Source of the DNA: Sphingomonas naasensis
GTDB taxonomy: Bacteria > Pseudomonadota > Alphaproteobacteria > Sphingomonadales > Sphingomonadaceae
Length of the DNA stretch: 64,000 bases
Assembly: GCF_004792695.1 (NCBI RefSeq)
Contig: NZ_SRXU01000006.1
Location: forward strand, 248,001 to 312,000
Reading direction: 5' to 3'
Shown here piece after piece: positions 59,099 to 64,000 of the stretch. The notes under the pieces were generated by a model. It was not told the origin of the DNA and did no database searches. It saw only the letters and a list, made by a program, of their open reading frames with translations. The position numbers were made by a program, and so were the translations under genes. Position 1 is the stretch's first letter. Each line of letters begins with the position of its first letter.

Positions 59099-59947
59099 AT
59101 GCACCGGCCGCTGATGCTGCTCGTTCCCATTGCGCTCGCCATCGGCGGCGCGGCGCATGCCGCCGATCAGAAAGCCACCGTCGTCTCCGCGGGCAGCGAG
59201 CAGGCGATCCGCCTCGGCAAGACCGTGATCTCGCGCCCCTTCGGCGCCGAGCTGGTCGATCGGCTCTCGGTGGTCGGCAGCTATTCGATCAAGGGCGCCC
59301 GGCTCCATTTGATTCGCGGCAGCGGCGGCGCGCAATGCCCGGCACGCTATGCCGTGATCGTCACCCGCCCCGGCGAGGAGCCGCGGATCGGCCAGAGCTT
59401 CGGCACCTGCAGCACGGCGGCGCAGCCCCGGCTGCGGCGCGGCGAGTTTAGCGTGGCGATGCCCGCCACCGCCGCGGGCGGACCGCTCGTCCGCTTCCAC
59501 TACGCCAATGGCCGCATGCACTCGGCCGCGCCCGCGCTCACCCAGGGCGCCGGAACGATGGCGCCGGCACAGACGACCATGGCATCGCCGTGCAAGTCGG
59601 CCAACGCCGTAACCGCCGCCGATCAGGCGCGGGCGCTCGACGCGTTCGAGCGCGATTGGCCCAAGGCGTATCGCCGCACCGGCACGCTCAAAAAGGTGAC
59701 CCTTGGCCCAGGCGAGATGCGGCGCCTGACCGCCGATCTCGCCTGCATGGCGAGCTGGCCGGCGGGCGAGCGCCGCGTTCCCGAGCTGGCGACGCCGCTG
59801 TTCCGCAGCAAGCAGCATCGCGACGCCGCGTTCGCGGCGCTCGAATCGATCCAGCACGATCCTGCGACCGACGCCAACCTCAAGGCCGTGGCGCGCAGCT
59901 TCTCCGCCGAGATGCGCTACCGCATCGCGCTCGATCCCCCGCTCTAA
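59099..59947 (+). CDS. exported hypothetical protein (282 aa)
   Basis: This 282-aa protein has a clear signal peptide (MHRPLMLLVPIALAIGGAAHA). The mature N-terminal half is beta-rich with two cysteines (AQCPARYAVIV and FGTCSTAAQ), the C-terminal half helical with two more (SPCKSANAV and ADLACMASW), suggesting disulfides. A GGGAGGGT site precedes the ATG. There is no recognised domain. It lies between T3SS accessory genes, but a role in secretion is not evident from sequence. Confidence 0.7.
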   Translation: MHRPLMLLVPIALAIGGAAHAADQKATVVSAGSEQAIRLGKTVISRPFGAELVDRLSVVGSYSIKGARLHLIRGSGGAQCPARYAVIVTRPGEEPRIGQSFGTCSTAAQPRLRRGEFSVAMPATAAGGPLVRFHYANGRMHSAAPALTQGAGTMAPAQTTMASPCKSANAVTAADQARALDAFERDWPKAYRRTGTLKKVTLGPGEMRRLTADLACMASWPAGERRVPELATPLFRSKQHRDAAFAALESIQHDPATDANLKAVARSFSAEMRYRIALDPPL

Positions 59948-59959
59948 GCGTTCCGATTA
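59945..59959 (+). promoter_or_regulatory. dyad-like TAAGCG-TTC-CGATTA (T3SS-linked operator, site 4, one mismatch)
   Basis: Differs from TARTCG-N3-CGATTA at one position and lacks the TGG that follows sites 1-3. It lies 64 bp before the LysM-protein ATG, within the 55-76 bp range of the other sites, and overlaps the stop of the preceding gene. Confidence 0.45.
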
Positions 59960-60023
59960 GCGACCCGCCTGCACCCTGCCGCTATCAGGCTGAACCAGCA
60001 CAGCTTCCGGCGGAGTAAGGGCC

Positions 60024-61364
60024 ATGACGGGCGTTTCTTCGGTTCAGCAGAGCCAGACCAGCACCAGCGCGGGCGGTGGCGGCGATCGCGGCTATTTCGT
60101 CAAGACCGGCGACACGATGAGCGCCATCGCGCGCGAGAAAGGCGTCTCGCTCTCGGCGCTGATCAAGGCCAACCCGCAGATCGTCCATCCCGATCTGATC
60201 CGTCCCGGCCAGCATCTCAACATCCCCGCCGGCGGCAGCGCCGGCGAAGCCCCGGGCGAATACACGATCAAGCCCGGCGACACGCTCTCCGCCATCGCCG
60301 CGCAGTTCGGCACGACGTGGCAGGCGCTGGCGCAGGCCAACAACATCTCGAATCCGAACCTGATCTTCCCCAACCGCACGCTGACCATTCCCAACGGGAC
60401 CGGCGGCACCGGGGGAACCGGCGGCGTCGGCGGCGGCGGTCCGGTCGGCGGCGCTGCGGGCAGCGGATCGAGCGATGTCGCGGCGATCGCCGAGAAATAT
60501 CTCGGCCAGAACGCCTCGTCGCTCAAGGGCAACCGCAACGACAATCTGCCGATGAACGCGGGCGTGCCCTCGAACATCTGCTGCGCCAATTTCGTCTCGG
60601 CGGTGCTCACCGAGGCGGGCAAGCTCCCCGCCAATCTCCACACCGATTCGGTCGCGCAGCTCAACACGACGTTGCGCGCGCGCGGCTGGACGCCCGTCCC
60701 CGCGTCCGAGGCCAAGCCCGGCGACGTGGTGATCATCCAGGGCGGCGGCGTCTCGCACACCGAGATCGTCTCGGGTCCCGGCCAGATGATCGGCTCGAAC
60801 AATGTCAATGCCGACGGCACCCAGCGGATCTCGCACAACAATCTCAGCTGGGCGCTCAGCCATGGCGCGGTGATTCTGCGCGCGCCCGGCGGTAGCGGCG
60901 GCGGCGAGACGCAGGGCACCCAGACCGGCGGCGTGGTCCCCACCGGCCAGGGCGGCCAGCAGGCGCGGATCGATCAGGCGATCAGCTATTTCCAGAGCCA
61001 GGGCTGGAGCCGCGCCCAGGCGATCGGCATCGTCGCCAACCTCGATGCCGAGAGCAACATGGACGCCGGCATCCGCCAGCATGGCGGGGGTCCCGGCTAT
61101 GGCCTCGCGCAGTGGGAAGGCCCGCGCCAGCGCGACTTCGCCGCCTGGGCCGGCCACGACATCCATGGCTCGTCCTTCGCCGAGCAGCTCCGCTTCGTGC
61201 AGTACGAGCTGACCCACAGCGAGGCCGGTGCCGGCCGCGCCCTGCGCGGCGCCACCGATGCGCGCTCGGCCGCCGAGATCGTCACCCGGCTCTACGAGCG
61301 CCCGGCCGATACCGCCGGCGAGGCGGTCCGCCGCGGCAATCACGCCGCCGAAATGGCGCGTTGA
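60024..61364 (+). CDS. two-LysM, CHAP/NlpC-like amidase and phage-tail-lysozyme protein
   Basis: This is a 446-aa modular peptidoglycan enzyme. Ser/Thr/Gln-rich residues 1-22 are followed by two LysM domains (YFVKTGDTMSAIAREKGVSL and YTIKPGDTLSAIAAQFGTTW), a Gly-rich linker, a cysteine-amidase-like domain (nucleophile in SNICCANFVSAVL, His in VSHTEIVSG), a second Gly-rich linker, and a phage-tail-type lysozyme (IGIVANLDAESNMDAGIRQHGGG, YGLAQWEGPRQRDF). It has no Sec signal although its substrate is periplasmic or extracellular, which suggests export by another route; the T3SS is the obvious candidate, supported by the near-match operator upstream. A remodelling enzyme for T3SS assembly is the alternative. 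Confidence 0.85.
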   Translation: MTGVSSVQQSQTSTSAGGGGDRGYFVKTGDTMSAIAREKGVSLSALIKANPQIVHPDLIRPGQHLNIPAGGSAGEAPGEYTIKPGDTLSAIAAQFGTTWQALAQANNISNPNLIFPNRTLTIPNGTGGTGGTGGVGGGGPVGGAAGSGSSDVAAIAEKYLGQNASSLKGNRNDNLPMNAGVPSNICCANFVSAVLTEAGKLPANLHTDSVAQLNTTLRARGWTPVPASEAKPGDVVIIQGGGVSHTEIVSGPGQMIGSNNVNADGTQRISHNNLSWALSHGAVILRAPGGSGGGETQGTQTGGVVPTGQGGQQARIDQAISYFQSQGWSRAQAIGIVANLDAESNMDAGIRQHGGGPGYGLAQWEGPRQRDFAAWAGHDIHGSSFAEQLRFVQYELTHSEAGAGRALRGATDARSAAEIVTRLYERPADTAGEAVRRGNHAAEMAR

Positions 61365-61402
61365 TCGGGGAACGGCGCGTCATGCGCGGCGTTCGAGGCG
61401 GC

Positions 61403-61759
61403 ATGCGAATTGCCATCCTTCCGACTCTCGCCGCAGCGGCGCTGCTCCCCGGCGCCGCCACCGCGCAAGGCACGGCCGCACGCGAGACGGTGCGCTGCGC
61501 GTTCAACGACGGTCCCGAACGCGCCTGCGTGTTCACCGATCAGGCAGGCCGCGGCGGGGCGCATCGCATGACCTTCACCGGCCCGGGAATTCGGGTTACC
61601 TTCGTGGGGCGCGCCAATAGCGGCTGGTGGTCGGGCCAGCTCAACGGCCGCCCGGCAATGGGCTTCGAGCGCAACCGCGGTAACGTCGTCTACAGCACCA
61701 CCGATCTCGGCACGCGCTTCGCCTGGTGGTATCCGCGCAACGCGCACGGCACCTACTGA
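61403..61759 (+). CDS. small exported hypothetical protein (118 aa)
   Basis: This is a 118-aa protein with signal peptide (MRIAILPTLAAAALLPGAATAQ) and a compact beta-rich mature domain with two cysteines (VRCAFND and RACVFTD) and an aromatic C-terminus (FAWWYPRN). ATG 61403 has a CGAGGCGG site and gives a proper signal peptide; an earlier ATG at 61382 does not. It may be a lysozyme-inhibitor-like or envelope protein; it lies just after a peptidoglycan hydrolase gene, so an immunity role is conceivable but unproven. Confidence 0.65.
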   Translation: MRIAILPTLAAAALLPGAATAQGTAARETVRCAFNDGPERACVFTDQAGRGGAHRMTFTGPGIRVTFVGRANSGWWSGQLNGRPAMGFERNRGNVVYSTTDLGTRFAWWYPRNAHGTY

Positions 61760-61762
61760 AGC

Positions 61763-62170
61763 TCAGCTCCCGCCGAACAGCTTCGCCGGCGCGCCATAGC
61801 GCTGTGGCCAATCCTCCCACGCGACATCGCTCGGCCCGATCGCCTTCGCCACCACTTCCCAGCCGCCGGGCCGATGCCGCAGCAGCGCGGCATAGGTGCG
61901 CGAGACCATGCCCTGCTTCGCGGCCTCGGCGAGCGGCGTTCCGGCGAAGTCCAGCGGCCGGCCATCGGCCTCCTGCATCGTGGCGAGCAGAAACGCCCAG
62001 TCGCCGTCGCGGTTGAGCCGGTCGACCCGGAATTTCGGTTCCTTGCCCAATTCGGCACGCATCGGCGCGCGCGCCGCATCGAGTAATGCCGCACGTTCGT
62101 TCTGATCGGTCATAGGATTCGCTCCCGCGAGGGCGACCATGGCCACCGCGACGATCCCCGGTTCGAACAT
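61763..62170 (-). CDS. hypothetical exported protein (135 aa)
   Basis: This 135-aa protein has a short N-terminal hydrophobic stretch (MFEPGIVAVAMVALAGANP) that may be a signal peptide. The mature region (FRVDRLNRDGDWAFLLATMQEADGRPLDF then YAALLRHRPGGWEVVAKAIGPSDVAWEDW) resembles small periplasmic proteins of the SnoaL/NTF2-like or PepSY-like size class; no firm family. It converges with the preceding gene (3 bp gap) and follows the tRNA-Pro gene on the same strand. Confidence 0.65.
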   Translation of the reverse strand: MFEPGIVAVAMVALAGANPMTDQNERAALLDAARAPMRAELGKEPKFRVDRLNRDGDWAFLLATMQEADGRPLDFAGTPLAEAAKQGMVSRTYAALLRHRPGGWEVVAKAIGPSDVAWEDWPQRYGAPAKLFGGS

Positions 62171-62305
62171 GCTGGCTCACCCCTGTCGCTGCTGTCCCAA
62201 AACGGAAGGCGCGGCGCTCGGGTTCCGTGCAAGGCGCGCGCACGCGACAAAGCGAGCGCCGGCACCCGGGGTGCCGGCGGATCGCGTTGAAGTCTTTGGA
62301 AAGAC

Positions 62306-62382
62306 TGGTCGGGGCGACAGGATTCGAACCTGCGACCCCCACACCCCCAGTGTGATGCGCTACCAGGCTGCGCTACGCCCCG
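62306..62382 (-). tRNA. tRNA-Pro (anticodon GGG)
   Basis: On the minus strand a complete cloverleaf reads from CGGGGCG to CGCCCCG-A-CCA with the CCA encoded. D-loop GTAGCGCAGCCTGGTAGCGC, anticodon loop CTGGGGG with GGG at positions 34-36, and T-loop GTTCGAATC are all present. 77 nt. Confidence 0.96.
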
Positions 62383-62523
62383 ACCAAGGGTGCGCCCTCT
62401 ATTCCGGTCCGGCGCGGGATGCAAGGCACTGTGACAATAGTTGCGCCGCTTTCTGTCGCATGTTAGCGCGCGCCGCTTGAACGGGGCCGTTCCGCGCCCC
62501 GCAATCCAGGCAACCGGAAACCC

Positions 62524-62865
62524 ATGTTCGCCACCCCAGCATATGCACAGGCCGCCGGCGCGGCATCGAGTGGAAGCAGCGCAGGCGCGATCGTTTCGCT
62601 GCTGCCGCTCGTCCTGATCTTCGTGGTCTTCTACTTCCTGATGATCCGTCCCCAGCAAAAGCGCATGAAGGCGCTGCAGGATTCGGTCGCCGCGGTGAAG
62701 AAGGGCGACACCGTCGTCACCGCCGGCGGGCTGATCGGCAAGGTCACCAAGGTCGACGAGAGCGAGGTCGAGATCGAGCTGGGGACCAACACCAAGGTCC
62801 GCGCGATCAAGGCGACGCTCGCCGAAGTGCGCCCGCTCGGCAGCACCAAGCCCGCGAACGACTGA
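62524..62865 (+). CDS. yajC: preprotein translocase subunit YajC
   Basis: This is a 113-aa protein with one N-terminal helix (IVSLLPLVLIFVVFYFLMIRPQQKRMK), the YajC signature ending in RPQQKR, then a cytoplasmic domain (VKKGDTVVTAGGLIGKVTKVDE). YajC joins SecD-SecF in the Sec holotranslocon. TGATG overlap with secD, the usual order. AACCGGAAA upstream is a weak ribosome-binding site. Confidence 0.96.
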   Translation: MFATPAYAQAAGAASSGSSAGAIVSLLPLVLIFVVFYFLMIRPQQKRMKALQDSVAAVKKGDTVVTAGGLIGKVTKVDESEVEIELGTNTKVRAIKATLAEVRPLGSTKPAND

Positions 62866-64000
62866 TGCTCGATTTCCCGCGCTGGAAGGTTCTGACCATC
62901 TCGCTGTTCCTGGCGGTGATGGTCCTGCTTTCGATCCCGAGCCTCGTGCCCAAGAGCGTGCGCGAGACGTGGCCGTCGTGGATCCCGGCCAAGGCGATCA
63001 ACTTCGGCCTCGATCTCGCCGGCGGCTCCTATCTGCTGCTCGAGGGCGATACCGCCGACGTCGCCAAATCGCGCATCGCGCAGATGGCCGATCAGGTGAA
63101 GGCCGAGATGCGCCGCGATCCGCGGATCGAGATCGGCGACGTCTCGGTGCAGGGCGGCAAGCTGAGCTTCATGGTCCGCGATCCGTCGAAGGTCGACGCG
63201 GTGCGCGAGCGGCTGCTGCCGATCACCGGCAGCGGCGTCGGCACCACCGGCCAGCGCGAATGGGACATCGCGGTCCGCGATTCGAGCCGCTTCGAGCTCA
63301 CCCCCACCCAGGCCGGGCTCGACCAGGCGGTGCAAACCGCGATGGACGACGCCCGCGAAGTCGTCGAGCGCCGCATCAACGCGCTCGGCACGGTCGAGCC
63401 GACCGTGGTGCGCGAAGGCGACAATCGCATCGTCGTGCAGGTCCCGGGCCTCAACGATCCGACCGCGCTCAAGAACCTGATCGGCAAGACCGCCAAGCTC
63501 GAGTTCCGACTGGTCGACACCACCGCCAATCCCGCCGATCTCGCGAGGGGCATCGCCCCCGCCGGTTCGGTGATCATGCCCTATGCCGAAGGCGGCGCCC
63601 CCGTCGCGGTGCAGCGGCAGGTGATGATCAGCGGCGACATGCTGGTCAACGCCTCGCAGACCTATGATCCGCAGACCGGCGCGCCCGGCGTCACGCTCCA
63701 GCTCGACGGCGCCGGCTCGCGTCGTTTCGCCAAGGTCACCCAGGAGAATTCGGGCAAGCCCTTCGCGATCATCGTCGACAACGTCGTGATCTCGGCGCCG
63801 CGCATCAACGAGCCGATCCTCGGCGGCAGCGCGGTGATCAACGGCGGCTTCACCGTCCAGAGCGCCAACGAGCTCGCCATCGCGCTGCGCTCGGGCAAGC
63901 TCAAGGTGCCGCTCAAGGTTGTCCAGGAATCGACCGTCAGCCCCGAGCTCGGCGCCGATTCGATCAAGGCGGGCGTCACCGCCTCGATCATCGCAGTGGT
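62865..64000 (+). CDS. secD: protein translocase subunit SecD (N-terminal part, cut by window end)
   Basis: The first ~378 codons are present and the gene runs off the right edge. It has an N-terminal helix, then the SecD periplasmic domains starting INFGLDLAGGSYLLLE, with the P1 region VVERRINALGTVEPTVVREGDNRIVVQVPGL and a later AIVVDN-type/AIIVDNVVISAPRINEPI segment, up to VSPELGADSIKAG at the start of the membrane part. SecD uses the proton gradient to complete Sec export. ATG 62865 overlaps the yajC stop. Confidence 0.96.
   Translation, partial: MLDFPRWKVLTISLFLAVMVLLSIPSLVPKSVRETWPSWIPAKAINFGLDLAGGSYLLLEGDTADVAKSRIAQMADQVKAEMRRDPRIEIGDVSVQGGKLSFMVRDPSKVDAVRERLLPITGSGVGTTGQREWDIAVRDSSRFELTPTQAGLDQAVQTAMDDAREVVERRINALGTVEPTVVREGDNRIVVQVPGLNDPTALKNLIGKTAKLEFRLVDTTANPADLARGIAPAGSVIMPYAEGGAPVAVQRQVMISGDMLVNASQTYDPQTGAPGVTLQLDGAGSRRFAKVTQENSGKPFAIIVDNVVISAPRINEPILGGSAVINGGFTVQSANELAIALRSGKLKVPLKVVQESTVSPELGADSIKAGVTASIIAV

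Overview
The window is about 70 % GC and comes from an alphaproteobacterium, most likely a sphingomonad (Sphingomonas or a close relative). This rests on composition, on the protein families present, on heavy use of 4-bp ATGA/GTGA overlaps and GTG/TTG starts, and on two palindromic intergenic repeats of a type I associate with this group. The species call is inference; no rRNA is present.

Left third (1-36.1 kb), a mixed chromosomal region. It opens with the end of an RlmB-type rRNA methyltransferase, then ferredoxin, a DNA glycosylase, a sugar kinase and an aldo/keto reductase. A tight three-gene operon at 5.5-10.0 kb pairs a cytochrome P450 and a DyP-type peroxidase with an undescribed 541-aa membrane protein carrying an internally duplicated soluble domain. 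After a ZIP transporter and a large TonB-dependent receptor comes a stretch rich in cell-wall and D-amino-acid genes (14.5-28.6 kb): an AmpG-like permease, two penicillin-recognising serine hydrolases, a DacB-type DD-peptidase, a Na+:dicarboxylate/amino-acid symporter, and a LysR-DUF1611-epimerase-D-aminoacylase string matching the DgcR/DgcN/DgcA D-glutamate catabolic arrangement. Smaller metabolic and envelope genes follow up to 36.1 kb.

Middle to right (36.5-61.4 kb), a non-flagellar type III secretion system (T3SS). Two divergent operons start from a 487-bp intergenic region (50,588-51,074). Leftward: lytic transglycosylase, SctV, SctC, SctD, SctF-like needle, SctI, SctJ, SctK, SctL, SctN, SctO, SctP. 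Rightward: SctU, a FliO-like protein, SctQ, SctR, SctS, SctT and a stand-alone LuxR/GerE-type regulator. A FliO homologue inside a secretin-bearing injectisome is unusual. Flanking the core are candidate substrates and accessory proteins: a calpain-like cysteine peptidase and a class-3 lipase transcribed divergently, an ankyrin protein, a protein whose C-terminus resembles the needle subunit, two paralogous exported proteins, and a LysM/amidase/lysozyme protein. No recognisable translocon, tip or gatekeeper gene was found.

A 15-bp dyad, TARTCG-N3-CGATTA, lies 55-76 bp upstream of the candidate effector or accessory genes at 37,586, 57,261 and 58,426, with a one-mismatch copy at 59,945. It is absent from the two core operons' shared intergenic region. 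It looks like the operator of a T3SS accessory regulon, and the LuxR-type protein encoded at the end of the sctT operon is the natural candidate to bind it.

The right edge returns to housekeeping genes: tRNA-Pro(GGG), yajC and the start of secD.
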